Below, piece after piece: positions 16,839-24,892 of a DNA stretch of 64,000 nucleotides; position 1 is the stretch's first letter, and every line of letters begins with the position of its first letter. Under the pieces are notes generated by a model. It searched no databases, was not told the DNA's origin, and saw nothing but the letters and a program-made list of their open reading frames with translations. The DNA lies in contig DASPVO010000081.1 in assembly GCA_035622335.1 (NCBI GenBank), positions 30,541 through 94,540 on the forward strand, in the 5' to 3' direction. Origin of the DNA: DATJAJ01 sp035622335. Lineage in GTDB: Archaea > Thermoproteota > Nitrososphaeria > Nitrososphaerales > Gagatemarchaeaceae. The translations under genes and the position numbers were made by a program.

Positions 16839-17318
16839 TTAGACCGTTTTATAGAGATTCCAGAACCTGTCCCCTACTCTGTGAACGTTCTTGAAGCATA
16901 CCCCCTTCGTTAGAGATGCCATCTCGTCGCTCGGAACGGTCGACTTGCCGACTGCGATTGGTCTTTCCTTTATCCGCTCCTTGATGATCACGAGCCTTCC
17001 CGACTCGCCCCAGGCATCGTAGTCTTTCACTCCGGGTCTCATGACGTCGGCGCCGTTGAGCAGGAACTTGATCGCCCCCTCGTCGACGGTAGCGGCTGGG
17101 AATAGTGAAATCGCCTCCTTTGAACCAAGAAAGGGGAACAGCTGGTCACCGGACTGCACAAAGACCGCACCGGCGAAGTGCAGGAAGACCGTACCATCTT
17201 CCGGCTCTTCGCAGTTTGCTTGGGTCGAGCGGGGAAGCCCTAGCTTCACCCCTAATGAGGACTCAATCCGCTCAGCCATGTCGATCGAGTCTCGGCGGGA
17301 GAGGACCCACTTCTTCAT
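16839..17318 (-). CDS. PUA-domain RNA-binding protein (MCT-1/Tma20-like)
   Basis: A 159-residue protein with an N-terminal pre-PUA domain (MKKWVLSRRDSIDMAERI) and a C-terminal PUA domain (FLLNGADVMRPGVKDYDAWGESGRLVIIKE, then RPIAVGKSTVPSDEM). This is the layout of archaeal homologues of MCT-1/Tma20, which bind RNA and the ribosome in eukaryotes. The ATG at 17318 is preferred over the GTG at 17327 because it lies 25-26 bases from the shared TATA-like box at 17338-17349. It is divergent from the SmAP gene. Confidence 0.85.
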   Translation of the reverse strand: MKKWVLSRRDSIDMAERIESSLGVKLGLPRSTQANCEEPEDGTVFLHFAGAVFVQSGDQLFPFLGSKEAISLFPAATVDEGAIKFLLNGADVMRPGVKDYDAWGESGRLVIIKERIKERPIAVGKSTVPSDEMASLTKGVCFKNVHRVGDRFWNLYKTV

Positions 17319-17337
17319 CGACCTCACCCATGCTATC

Positions 17338-17349
17338 GCTTAAATAAAC
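17338..17349. promoter_or_regulatory. Shared TATA-like element between PUA and SmAP genes
   Basis: The box gcttaaataaac lies between the divergent ATGs at 17318 and 17379, about 25 and 36 bases from them. It can read as a TATA box on both strands. Confidence 0.5.
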
Positions 17350-17378
17350 GCGCCAGCGGAGCGGCACGCAATTAGATC

Positions 17379-17609
17379 ATGTCCGTCGACATGGCTGTGA
17401 GGGTGCTTGACGAAAGCCTAGGTAAGGTCGTCCTAATCAAGCTGAAGGGAGGCAAGGTGATCAGGGGCGTTCTACAGGGCTTTGACCAGCACATGAACCT
17501 GTCACTCGAAACCGCCGAGGAGGTCGCTGAAGACGGGAAGTCGAGTTCACTGGGCACCCTGATAGTGCGGGGCGACAACATAATCATGATCTCACCTCCT
17601 CCCGGCTGA
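17379..17609 (+). CDS. Sm-like archaeal protein (LSm/SmAP)
   Basis: A 76-residue SmAP. The Sm1 motif (VVLIKLKGGKVIRGVLQGFDQHMNLSLE) and Sm2 motif (GTLIVRGDNIIMI) are complete, with the Asp-x-x-x-Asn uridine-binding residues in FDQHMNL and RG in IVRGDN. SmAPs form seven-membered rings that bind U-rich RNA. The size is standard for the family. The ATG start is close to the shared TATA-like box. Confidence 0.95.
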   Translation: MSVDMAVRVLDESLGKVVLIKLKGGKVIRGVLQGFDQHMNLSLETAEEVAEDGKSSSLGTLIVRGDNIIMISPPPG

Positions 17610-17660
17610 TGCGAGTTTTAATACCAAGGCGGACACGCCATCTGCAAATGGGCGAGGCGC

Positions 17661-18344
17661 TTGGTTGACGTCTTTTCCGCCGTCGTCGGAGCTGTCCTCG
17701 GCGCAGTTCTCGCAGTGACCGTGTCATACCTCGTTTTCTTTGCGAAGCCGAGGAGGCGGGATGGGGTGAGGGTCGTGGCTCGCGAGCCGACTGGGAGGCT
17801 GACCGTGGCTTCGGTTTCAACCGCCGAACTGGATCGGTCTCGCAGAGAAATGCGCACGATGATGGTGGAGAGAGACCTCCTGTCGTCTGCCATGATGAAG
17901 CTCTACGAGGCGGAGACCGAGGGGAGAATCACCAGGGATGAGCGGGAAGCGATCGCGAAGAGGTACGGAGATCAGATCAAGACCATACAGAACAAGCTCA
18001 AGGACGTCGAACTCGTCGTCGAGGTCGGAGAACTCGAGAAGCTCAGAGAAGACTTGGTCAACCTGTTCCAGGACAAGATAGAGAACATAGAAGCCAGGCT
18101 AAATCAGGCGAAGGAGAGATTGGGAGCTACAGCACCCGAACTGATAGCGCAATCGAAGGGCGAGGTGATCGTGCCTGCAAGGGCCGAGAGGACAGCGGAC
18201 CTGGAGAAGGTAGTCGAGAAGAGGACTAGGTCCGACATGAGCGAGTCCGAAAGGAGGGCGAAGCAGCTGAGAGAAGAGGTGATGGACGCCGTCACACAGC
18301 TCGAGCAGATGGACATCGACAGGAAACCCCAGGAATCCAACTGA
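17661..18344 (+). CDS. Membrane-anchored coiled-coil protein of unknown function
   Basis: A 227-residue protein with one N-terminal transmembrane helix (about residues 7-27, FSAVVGAVLGAVLAVTVSY), a basic stop-transfer patch (KPRRR), and long Glu/Lys/Arg-rich helices from about residue 55 to the end that look like a coiled coil (KIENIEARLNQAKERLG and others). It resembles conserved archaeal proteins I cannot name. The basic patch after the helix suggests the coiled coil is cytoplasmic. The TTG at 17661 follows a weak TATA-like stretch near 17615-17622. Its stop overlaps the rpiA start (TGATGG), so they are probably co-transcribed. Confidence 0.75.
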   Translation: MVDVFSAVVGAVLGAVLAVTVSYLVFFAKPRRRDGVRVVAREPTGRLTVASVSTAELDRSRREMRTMMVERDLLSSAMMKLYEAETEGRITRDEREAIAKRYGDQIKTIQNKLKDVELVVEVGELEKLREDLVNLFQDKIENIEARLNQAKERLGATAPELIAQSKGEVIVPARAERTADLEKVVEKRTRSDMSESERRAKQLREEVMDAVTQLEQMDIDRKPQESN

Positions 18345-19024
18345 TGGATGGGCCAAGGCGAGCGATTAGGGGAATTGCGGAGGAGCTCTCGGGAAGCATC
18401 GCGCGGAACTCCATCGTAGGGCTCGGCAGCGGCTCGACGGTCGCATCTCTACTCGAGGAAATTGCGCCAATCGTCTTGGCGAAGCACAACAACATGCGAG
18501 GAGCGGCGACATCGACCCAGATCGAGATGGTCGCAGAGAGGAGCGGGATAACACTGGTGCCCTTCCCAGGCGTCATCGACGTGGCCATTGACGGCGCAGA
18601 CCAGGTGGACTCCGACAAGAACCTGATAAAGGGAGGAGGTGGTGCGCTACTGAAAGAGAAGGTCTTCATGGCGAGCGCGAAGAAGGTGGCGGTCGTGGCG
18701 TCGTCCGACAAGTTCTCCAGGAGGCTGTGCGAGGGGTCGAAGAAGGTGCCCGTGGAGGTCGCACCCTTCGCCAGACAGAGCGTCAAACTCGCACTGTCGA
18801 GGCTGGGCGGGATGCCCGAGGAGAGGCTCATGCCGAAGGGATATCCCTACTTCACCGAGAACGGAAACGTTCTGCTCGACACTGCGTTCGAGCCCATAGA
18901 CGAGCCCGAGTCTCTCGAGAAGCAGGTCAAGAACATCCCCGGAGTGGTCGAGGTGGGCATCTTCACCGTGAAGCCGATAACGGTCTTCCGTGTCAGAGAG
19001 GACGGAAGGTTCGATACCCTTTGA
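18344..19024 (+). CDS. rpiA: Ribose-5-phosphate isomerase A
   Basis: A 226-residue RpiA, interconverting ribose-5-phosphate and ribulose-5-phosphate. Visible motifs are GLGSGSTV near residue 27 (phosphate binding), DVAIDGADQVD (catalytic Asp region), KGGGGALLKEK with the catalytic Glu and Lys, and DTAFEPIDEPESLE near the C-terminus. It is full length. Its ATG overlaps the stop of the preceding coiled-coil gene. Confidence 0.95.
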   Translation: MDGPRRAIRGIAEELSGSIARNSIVGLGSGSTVASLLEEIAPIVLAKHNNMRGAATSTQIEMVAERSGITLVPFPGVIDVAIDGADQVDSDKNLIKGGGGALLKEKVFMASAKKVAVVASSDKFSRRLCEGSKKVPVEVAPFARQSVKLALSRLGGMPEERLMPKGYPYFTENGNVLLDTAFEPIDEPESLEKQVKNIPGVVEVGIFTVKPITVFRVREDGRFDTL

Positions 19025-19140
19025 CTAGGTTAGCAGTCTGACAACTCGAGACGGACGCATCTCTTGAACCGCGAGAATTTCCAGATTGGAGGGGATAGAG
19101 CTTATATCGTGGGCGTTGGGCCGCGAGAAGTTAGTCCATC

Positions 19141-19569
19141 ATGACAAGAGAGGTAGGATACAAGACCCGACCGATCGACCCAGGCTTTCTCCAAGACCCG
19201 ACAAACTTCCCCATCACCGGAGAGCACAACGGGCACAAGGTGAGGGCTGCCGGAATCCAGAGGCTCGACGGCGACGGAAACCCCTATCCGACCGCCAACG
19301 GGATACACGGATCACAGGTTGCGGTGGACTGGGAGAACTGCACTGCAGATGGGGTCTGCATGGACGTCTGTCCGGTCTTCGTGTTTGAGTGGACGATGAA
19401 CCCTGGTCAGGCCGGTACCGGGAAGGACATACAGCTCGACCCTTCCAGCCAAGAGTACCAGCAGTTCAGGTCAGACAAGTCCGACCCCGTGAGGGAGATG
19501 GACTGCATCTTCTGCATGGCCTGCGAGACGAGCTGTCCGACGCAGTGCATCAAGATTACGCAGCCCTGA
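19141..19569 (+). CDS. Zinc-containing dicluster ferredoxin
   Basis: A 142-residue ferredoxin. The N-terminal extension of about 60 residues has the His-rich GEHNGHKV segment and a further His (NGIHG), as in the archaeal zinc ferredoxins of Sulfolobus and Thermoplasma, where His residues and one Asp bind zinc. Two cysteine clusters follow: CTADGVCMDVCP, and CIFCMACETSCP with the late CIKI Cys. It is a likely electron acceptor for 2-oxoacid:ferredoxin oxidoreductases in the cytoplasm. A gcttatatc box sits near 19101-19109, about 36 bases before the ATG. Confidence 0.92.
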   Translation: MTREVGYKTRPIDPGFLQDPTNFPITGEHNGHKVRAAGIQRLDGDGNPYPTANGIHGSQVAVDWENCTADGVCMDVCPVFVFEWTMNPGQAGTGKDIQLDPSSQEYQQFRSDKSDPVREMDCIFCMACETSCPTQCIKITQP

Positions 19570-19588
19570 GATAGACAAGCGAAGGAAT

Positions 19589-20167
19589 CTAACCCTCGGC
19601 GAAGGCGAGCGCCAACAGGAAGAGGGCCCCTGATAGCAGTATGAGCATACTCCACCTGACCTCACCCTTCTTGAAGCCAAAGGCCTTCCTGACGTTCACC
19701 GTGGTAAAGGCCACTATCACGGCGGTCCAGCTCCCAAGGACCAAGTAGTCGGTCGATGGAATGTGGAGCAGCGGACCCGTGATGAAATAGTAGGGACCCC
19801 ATGAAGGGAACAGAACGTAGTAGACCGAGAACATGAACACCATGGTCGCGGACACGTAGAATGCCTTCAGAAAGTCTCTCCTTTCGAAGTAGAAGCTCCT
19901 CATCACCAAGTGGAGCACGCCGGCCACGTAGAGCAGCTGGACGGCTGCGAGGAGGAGTACCAACGCGACGAAGTAGGCGCCGGTGAGGGCTCTTACGCTC
20001 CCAGAGCCCGGGATCCCTGGAGAAAGGATGTCGAAGTACGAATAGTATGCGGCGAGCGCCAAGACTACCATGACGACCGATATCACAAGCAGCTTGTCGT
20101 TACGCTTGTAGTGGATCCGTTCGGAGGAACCCATCCTACGCTTCTGCCCGAGCCTTCGGTCCACCAT
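19589..20167 (-). CDS. Multi-pass membrane protein of unknown function
   Basis: A 192-residue protein with a basic cytoplasmic N-terminus (QKRRMGSSERIHYKRNDK) and about five hydrophobic helices: LLVISVVMVVLALAAYY, ALTGAYFVALVLLLAAV, a third around FYVSATMVFMFSVYYV, a fourth around YLVLGSWTAVIVAF, and a last LILLSGALFLLALAFA. I do not recognise a family. The start ATG at 20167 lies about 30 bases from the shared TATA-like box. It is convergent with the ferredoxin gene and divergent from PDCD5. Confidence 0.7.
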   Translation of the reverse strand: MVDRRLGQKRRMGSSERIHYKRNDKLLVISVVMVVLALAAYYSYFDILSPGIPGSGSVRALTGAYFVALVLLLAAVQLLYVAGVLHLVMRSFYFERRDFLKAFYVSATMVFMFSVYYVLFPSWGPYYFITGPLLHIPSTDYLVLGSWTAVIVAFTTVNVRKAFGFKKGEVRWSMLILLSGALFLLALAFAEG

Positions 20168-20193
20168 CTAAAAACACGTCTGCGAAGGGCAAC

Positions 20194-20204
20194 CATTTTA
20201 TTGC
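20194..20204. promoter_or_regulatory. Shared TATA-like element, membrane protein / PDCD5
   Basis: The box cattttattgc is 26 bases before the plus-strand ATG at 20224 and about 31 bases from the minus-strand ATG at 20167. It reads as gcaataaaatg on the other strand. Confidence 0.5.
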
Positions 20205-20223
20205 CGCTAGCCCGGAGGAGAAT

Positions 20224-20610
20224 ATGAGCATGGAAGAAGACCAAGAGTTGCGAATGATAGAGCGGAGGAAGTTGGCCGCCATGAAGAGGAGAATCTCCGA
20301 AGCGACGGCCGCGGCCGCACCAAAGCCGGAGAAGTCAGACAGAGAGGTCCTGTTGTCAGCGCTCTACGACAGAGGCGACGAGGTGCTCGAGACGGCGTAT
20401 TCATTCTATCCCGATGCGACGGAGAAGGTCGTTGCCGAGCTCGCGAGGCTCATAAGGGACGGCAAGTTCACGGGAAGAGTCACTGGCGGCGAACTCTACG
20501 CCTTGTTCAGGCAGGTGGGCCTGAGGTTCAACCTGAAGACATCGATCAAGGTCCAGGAGAACGGGCGATTCGTCGACCTGAGCGAGAAGCTCAAGAGCGG
20601 TGGAGATTAG
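20224..20610 (+). CDS. PDCD5-family DNA-binding protein
   Basis: A 128-residue member of the PDCD5/TFAR19 family. It has the charged N-terminal helix (EEDQELRMIERRKLAAMKRR), the conserved three-helix core (ETAYSFYPDATEKVVAELARLI; DGKFTGRVTGGELYALFRQVG) and the basic end. Archaeal homologues are described as double-stranded DNA-binding proteins; the cellular role is unclear. It is slightly longer than usual because of an Ala-rich insert near residues 27-36. The PAC2 gene overlaps its end by 11 bp. Confidence 0.85.
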   Translation: MSMEEDQELRMIERRKLAAMKRRISEATAAAAPKPEKSDREVLLSALYDRGDEVLETAYSFYPDATEKVVAELARLIRDGKFTGRVTGGELYALFRQVGLRFNLKTSIKVQENGRFVDLSEKLKSGGD

Positions 20611-21385
20611 ATTGGACGGCGGCGATGGCGGGGTCACCCGGACGGTATTTGCCACTCCAAAATCCGCGAGGGCAGTGCTCGTCTGTGGTCTCCCTGGCAG
20701 CGGGTTCGTGGGGAAGCTCGGTGCAGACCAGCTCATAGGGCAGTTCAAGGCCGAGAAGATCCTGGAGTACAGGTGCGACAGTTTCCCCCCACAAGCAAAC
20801 GTGAGGGACGACGGGACCGCGGCTCCCCTGAAGGCCGAGCTCTACTTCGCGAAGACTGGCGTGAACCCTGACATCTTCGTCTTCACCGCCGACGCCCAGC
20901 CCGCCAGCTCGGAGGGTGAGTATTTCCTCGCCCAGGACGTAATCGGCTACGTCGGAGGGATGGGGGTCAAGGAGGTCTACACTCTCGCGGCCTACATCAC
21001 GGGCTCCTTCTCCTCAGAGTCGAGGGTCTATGGGGCTGCAACGTCGCCGAGGATGCTGGAGACGCTCTCGTCCCACGGGGTCAAGCTGATGAAGGACGGC
21101 GGAATAACTGGGATGAACGGACTGGTGATCGGCGTCGCTGCCCTTCAAGGCATGGAGGGTGCTTGCCTCTTGGGGGAGACGTCGGGATACGTGATTGACG
21201 CGGGGGCGTCCTCAGCCGTTCTCGAAGTGCTCTCCAGCCTTGTCGGTGTTAAGCTCGACACTTCAAGCCTGAAGGAAAAGGCGGCGGAGACACAGAAGCT
21301 GATCGTCCAGCTTCAGAGGATGTCGGAGCAGACAAGGGAGGCCGCAGAACCAAAGCGGGAGACGAGGCCCGGCTACATCAGCTAA
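20600..21385 (+). CDS. PAC2-family protein (proteasome assembly chaperone homologue)
   Basis: A 261-residue PAC2-family protein. Features are LVCGLPGSGFVGKLGADQLI at the N-terminus, FPPQANV, DIFVFTADAQPAS, and the Gly-rich late segment NGLVIGVAALQGMEGACLLGETSG followed by DAGASSAVLEVL. Archaeal members (PbaA/PbaB type) are related to eukaryotic proteasome assembly chaperones. The GTG start overlaps the PDCD5 stop. The C-terminal 40 residues form a charged helix. Proteasome beta genes are in the same window but not adjacent. Confidence 0.85.
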   Translation: MEIRLDGGDGGVTRTVFATPKSARAVLVCGLPGSGFVGKLGADQLIGQFKAEKILEYRCDSFPPQANVRDDGTAAPLKAELYFAKTGVNPDIFVFTADAQPASSEGEYFLAQDVIGYVGGMGVKEVYTLAAYITGSFSSESRVYGAATSPRMLETLSSHGVKLMKDGGITGMNGLVIGVAALQGMEGACLLGETSGYVIDAGASSAVLEVLSSLVGVKLDTSSLKEKAAETQKLIVQLQRMSEQTREAAEPKRETRPGYIS

Positions 21386-24330
21386 CCCTTGATGTTTCCG
21401 ATGGGACGAAGTGCGGCGACCTTCTGGGAGATGCCCGCGAGGCTCATCGTCTCCACCACCTCCGAGATGTCCTTGTATGCCATCCCAGCCTCTTCTGCGA
21501 GGCCGTCCATCGTAGCAGCTTTGACGTAGATCCCGTGCTCGAGCATCCTTCTCTGAAGCTCTGCGCCTCTCACGGTCTTCTTGGCCGCGGTCCTCGACAT
21601 TGTCCGGCCAGAACCATGAGCCGTCGAACCGAAGGTCTCTTGCATAGCCTTCTCTGTCCCGATGAGGAGGTAAGAGCCTGTCTCCATCGAGCCCCCAATT
21701 ATGACGGGCTGACCTATCTTCCTGTACGCTGACGGGATGTCCGGCTGCCCCTTGCCGAAGCTTCTGGTGGCACCCTTTCTGTGGACGATGAGATCGGCAG
21801 CCCCACCGTCGACTGCATGCCTCTCAACCTTGGCGATGTTGTGGCAGACGTCGTAGATCAGATGCATGTCGAGCGCTTCTGCGTCCCTGTGGAAGACTTG
21901 GGAGAAGGCTTTCCTCACGCTGTTCACAATTATCTGCCTGTTGACGAAAGCGAAGTTCGCAGCGCAGACCATCGCGGAGTAGTAGTCCTGTCCCTCGTTC
22001 GAACTGAAGGGTAGACAGGCGAGGTCCCTGTCTCTTACCTGTATATCGAAGCGCTTCATCCCCGTTTCGAAGGTCCTGAGGTAGTCGGTGCAAATCTGGT
22101 GGCCGAAACCCCTGCTTCCACAATGGATCATCACCATCACCTGGTCTTCATGGACTATGCCGAACTCCTTCGCGAGCTCGGCGTCGAGGAATCTCTTGGG
22201 GTCTACCACCTGGACCTCGAGGTAGTGGTTCCCGGACCCGAGAGTGCCGAACTGGCTGACCCCCCTGCTTATCGCCTGACGGCTGACCTTCTCTATCTTG
22301 GCCCCCTTGATGAAACCTCCCTCCTCGACGTGGTCAGGGTCGTCTTCCCAGGCGAGGTCGTGCTCCGCACACCAGCGGACACCCAGGGACGTTATCTCGC
22401 CCATCTGCGACTGCCCGAAGTTCTGAGTGCCCTTCACGCCGACTCCGGCCGGGACCAGGTTGAAGATCAGGTCCACGAGTTCCTTGATCTTTGGTCTCAC
22501 CTCGGAAAAGCGCAGGTTCGTCCTGATCAGTCGCATACCGCAATTCGAGACCACGAAACCGTCAGCGATGAAGTTGTGGTCTTTGTGGTCCATGGTGAGG
22601 TCGTACACCTGCCCGACGTAGGGTTCCTGGTCGATGGATGAAATCTGGCAAAACGCCATGCCGCTCCTTCCGTACTCACGCCTTGAAACGAATTCCTCGA
22701 ATTTCTGAGTTTCCCAGACCCTCGCCGCGCCACGAGGAGACCAGATCGAATGCCGAATGAAGCTCTCGCCAACGTGCTTGCTCTTTAGGGTCTTCACAAT
22801 CAAGGTAGGGGCGGCACCTTCTGAGTACATCCTAGCAGCCTCCTGGCGAACCGCGATCCTCTCCAGCCTTATCGTTGACAAGAAATCGATGTAGAGCGAG
22901 GCAAGGGATGCGAGTCTTTGCTTCTCTATGTTGTAGGAGTACCCTACTGTTGAGAAGAACCTCTTCAGGTTGGCTTCGGACCCGTCTATGGACAACCTGA
23001 AACCTGTGGTCTTCCCCCTGGGCCCTTCGTATCGATAGCCCTCGACCTCGACAGGTTCGGAAGACTCGATACCGAGAGAGAATAGTAGCTCTCTGAAGTC
23101 TTTCAGAAGGACGATGGCACTCTGTTTGATTTCCACGAGCTTGCTGGTGCTGAATGAAAGCGTGGAGAAGTTGTATCCATTGTGCGTGTGTGGTTTGTCG
23201 AGTTCGGCTCCGAAGAAGGAGGAGAGGAACAGTCTCTTCTGCCATCTCGTGGCCTGCATGAGCCAAGCAGGGAGACGATACGGGAGCGCCGCCTTCCTGC
23301 CGTATGGAGCTCCAAGGGCGACCAAGAGGACAGCTAGTGAGGAGGACCGGCAATGCAGCGCGAACTCGGTAAAGTCGAATTCCGACAGACCGTAGCGAGT
23401 GCGGATTCGATGGTGTCTCTCCCTCTTGTATATCGCCCCCCTGAACCCAAGCTTCTCCAGGTCCTCCCTGATTGTTTCGAGATCTGGCTCTCGTCCATAG
23501 AATGAGACGTATTGCCCAGACTTCACTCTCGGAATTGTGCCGTCACCGAACACCTCACCAAGGATTTTAAGCAGAATCGGAAGCTTGTTGCTGTCGAAAG
23601 TCATCTCGGTGAGCTCGAGCCTGTTGAGATGCTTGAGAACCTGGACCTTCGAATTTCCGCGCGCACCTATCCCCATCAGGTCCATGGCACGCTCAATTTC
23701 AGGCAGCCCGATTACCAAATCACTCCTGGGGAGGGTATACTCCAACCCGTCGAACCCGGTTGATACCACAACATCTTCACTTGTGAGCTTATCAGCCGTT
23801 ACCATGCCGCGAGCCGTGAGGACCGGGTGATCACCCGTCACTCTGACGTCCTTGCCAAGGTCGTTTCGAATCCGAAAGAGCCTCTCTTCTTCTCGCCTGC
23901 CAAGAAATAACGCGACGCTTGCCGAGACAGGTCTCTTGTCGTCCAGGCTCAGTGTTACAAGTCTGCTGCTCTTGGAATCGAAGTCACCGATTCTGTGCCA
24001 GGCCCCATGCTCGTCGAGTAACTTGCTGTCGGGATGAAGGCAGTTTATGTCGAACCCGACTCCGCCGGGCGAGATCACCCCTCCCTCGGTCTCAAATGCC
24101 GCTACTCCTCCGATCGGAAAACCATACCCCCAGTGCGCGTCGGCCATCGCGAAGGACGCCTTTACTATGCCTGGCAGGCACGCGACGTTCGTGACCTGGT
24201 CGAAGACCCCCGAGTCCATCCCCTCTAGCAGCCTCTTCGTCGCGAAGAGCCGTGCGGGGACGTTCATGCCCGGTTTGTAGCTCTTCGGTATCTCCCATGT
24301 GACTTCGGAGAGCTGCTTCAGAGGAGGCAT
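21382..24330 (-). CDS. rtcB: tRNA-splicing ligase RtcB with intein
   Basis: RtcB joins RNA 2',3'-cyclic phosphate ends to 5'-OH ends in tRNA splicing and repair. The precursor is 982 residues: N-extein of 96 (TWEIPKSYKPGM through GVGFDIN), a 500-residue intein, then a C-extein starting CGMRLIRTN. That Cys is both the intein +1 residue and the Mn-binding Cys equivalent to Cys98 of Pyrococcus RtcB. Other active-site parts are SGNHYLEV, IHCGSRGFGHQ, and AHGSGRTMSR with the guanylylated His. The ATG at 24330 starts the family N-terminus; TTG codons at 24369 and 24348 are alternatives. Archease follows upstream on the same strand, a well-known functional partner. Confidence 0.95.
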   Translation of the reverse strand: MPPLKQLSEVTWEIPKSYKPGMNVPARLFATKRLLEGMDSGVFDQVTNVACLPGIVKASFAMADAHWGYGFPIGGVAAFETEGGVISPGGVGFDINCLHPDSKLLDEHGAWHRIGDFDSKSSRLVTLSLDDKRPVSASVALFLGRREEERLFRIRNDLGKDVRVTGDHPVLTARGMVTADKLTSEDVVVSTGFDGLEYTLPRSDLVIGLPEIERAMDLMGIGARGNSKVQVLKHLNRLELTEMTFDSNKLPILLKILGEVFGDGTIPRVKSGQYVSFYGREPDLETIREDLEKLGFRGAIYKRERHHRIRTRYGLSEFDFTEFALHCRSSSLAVLLVALGAPYGRKAALPYRLPAWLMQATRWQKRLFLSSFFGAELDKPHTHNGYNFSTLSFSTSKLVEIKQSAIVLLKDFRELLFSLGIESSEPVEVEGYRYEGPRGKTTGFRLSIDGSEANLKRFFSTVGYSYNIEKQRLASLASLYIDFLSTIRLERIAVRQEAARMYSEGAAPTLIVKTLKSKHVGESFIRHSIWSPRGAARVWETQKFEEFVSRREYGRSGMAFCQISSIDQEPYVGQVYDLTMDHKDHNFIADGFVVSNCGMRLIRTNLRFSEVRPKIKELVDLIFNLVPAGVGVKGTQNFGQSQMGEITSLGVRWCAEHDLAWEDDPDHVEEGGFIKGAKIEKVSRQAISRGVSQFGTLGSGNHYLEVQVVDPKRFLDAELAKEFGIVHEDQVMVMIHCGSRGFGHQICTDYLRTFETGMKRFDIQVRDRDLACLPFSSNEGQDYYSAMVCAANFAFVNRQIIVNSVRKAFSQVFHRDAEALDMHLIYDVCHNIAKVERHAVDGGAADLIVHRKGATRSFGKGQPDIPSAYRKIGQPVIIGGSMETGSYLLIGTEKAMQETFGSTAHGSGRTMSRTAAKKTVRGAELQRRMLEHGIYVKAATMDGLAEEAGMAYKDISEVVETMSLAGISQKVAALRPIGNIKG
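22543..24042 (-). mobile_element. Intein with LAGLIDADG endonuclease in RtcB
   Basis: A 500-residue intein between GVGFDIN and CGMR. It begins with Cys (CLHPDSKL), has a block-B-like segment (DVRVTGDHPVLT) and a block F/G end (VYDLTMDHKDHNFIADGFVVSN). The DOD endonuclease has a first motif ILGEVFGDGT and a second FFGAELDK, in which the usual catalytic Asp is Glu. The residue before the terminal Asn is Ser rather than the common His. The insertion point is the known RtcB intein site. Splicing would restore the metal-binding Cys. Confidence 0.92.
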
Positions 24331-24408
24331 ACGCGCCTGCGAACTCAAGCGGTTTTCTCGCGGCCGCAATCCGCATGATTCTTAAAGCGTTCGCGAAGGC
24401 GCGACCGA

Positions 24409-24837
24409 CTAAATGTCGAGCACGACGGTCGCCAGGAAGCGAGCCCGGTCGCGGCGTATCCCAAAGAGGTGGAGGGTCACGGCCTTGACGTCATTGCGCA
24501 GGCGATGCCTCTCTCTGTCGATGGTCTCCCCGTGAGCCTTGCACTTCAAGCGCTTCCTGTCTGAGCCGATGCTAACCTCGAACCTCTTGAACAGCAGAGA
24601 GTCGACGTCCTTCGCGACTATCAGCTCGCTGAGGAAGTCGTACAACAACCTGTCAGCGTCCTGAGACTCGACTGAGAAGACCCTCGTAACTTTCTCGGAG
24701 AGCGATCGGGAGTCCACCATTACCTCGGTCATCGCCTTCGCGGCCTCCTCGAAGAGACCGTCGAGCGACGAAGAGGAAGCCTCGAATGCGACGTCTGCTA
24801 GCGCCACGTCGGGGAGGAACTTGTACGGCACGGTCAA
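24409..24837 (-). CDS. Archease, RtcB activating protein
   Basis: A 142-residue archease, which speeds guanylylation and turnover of the RNA ligase RtcB. Family features are the ADVAFEAS opening with the metal-binding Asp, FEEAAKAMTEVMVD, DADRLLYDFLSELIV, and the tail NDVKAVTLHLFG ending in VVLDI, whose Asp and carboxyl end are conserved. The usual HTAD at the start reads ALAD here, so the His is missing. The TTG at 24837 is chosen by its 28-base distance from the shared promoter; a GTG at 24831 is an alternative. It lies directly upstream of rtcB on the same strand. Confidence 0.9.
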   Translation of the reverse strand: MTVPYKFLPDVALADVAFEASSSSLDGLFEEAAKAMTEVMVDSRSLSEKVTRVFSVESQDADRLLYDFLSELIVAKDVDSLLFKRFEVSIGSDRKRLKCKAHGETIDRERHRLRNDVKAVTLHLFGIRRDRARFLATVVLDI

Positions 24838-24860
24838 CCCCAGCTGTTCGGATTCAAAAC

Positions 24861-24869
24861 TCTTAACGC
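24861..24869. promoter_or_regulatory. Shared TATA-like element, archease / lplA
   Basis: The box tcttaacgc is centred 28 bases from both the archease TTG (24837) and the lipoate ligase TTG (24893). Confidence 0.45.
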
Positions 24870-24892
24870 TCTTGCGCAGCGGACGGATTGAC

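Noticed and set aside
16768..16850. Orphan TATA-like box followed by a short hairpin and T-run, possible small RNA
   Set aside because: The hairpin has only five pairs and overlaps the 3' end of the PUA gene on the other strand. Mentioned as spacer content only.
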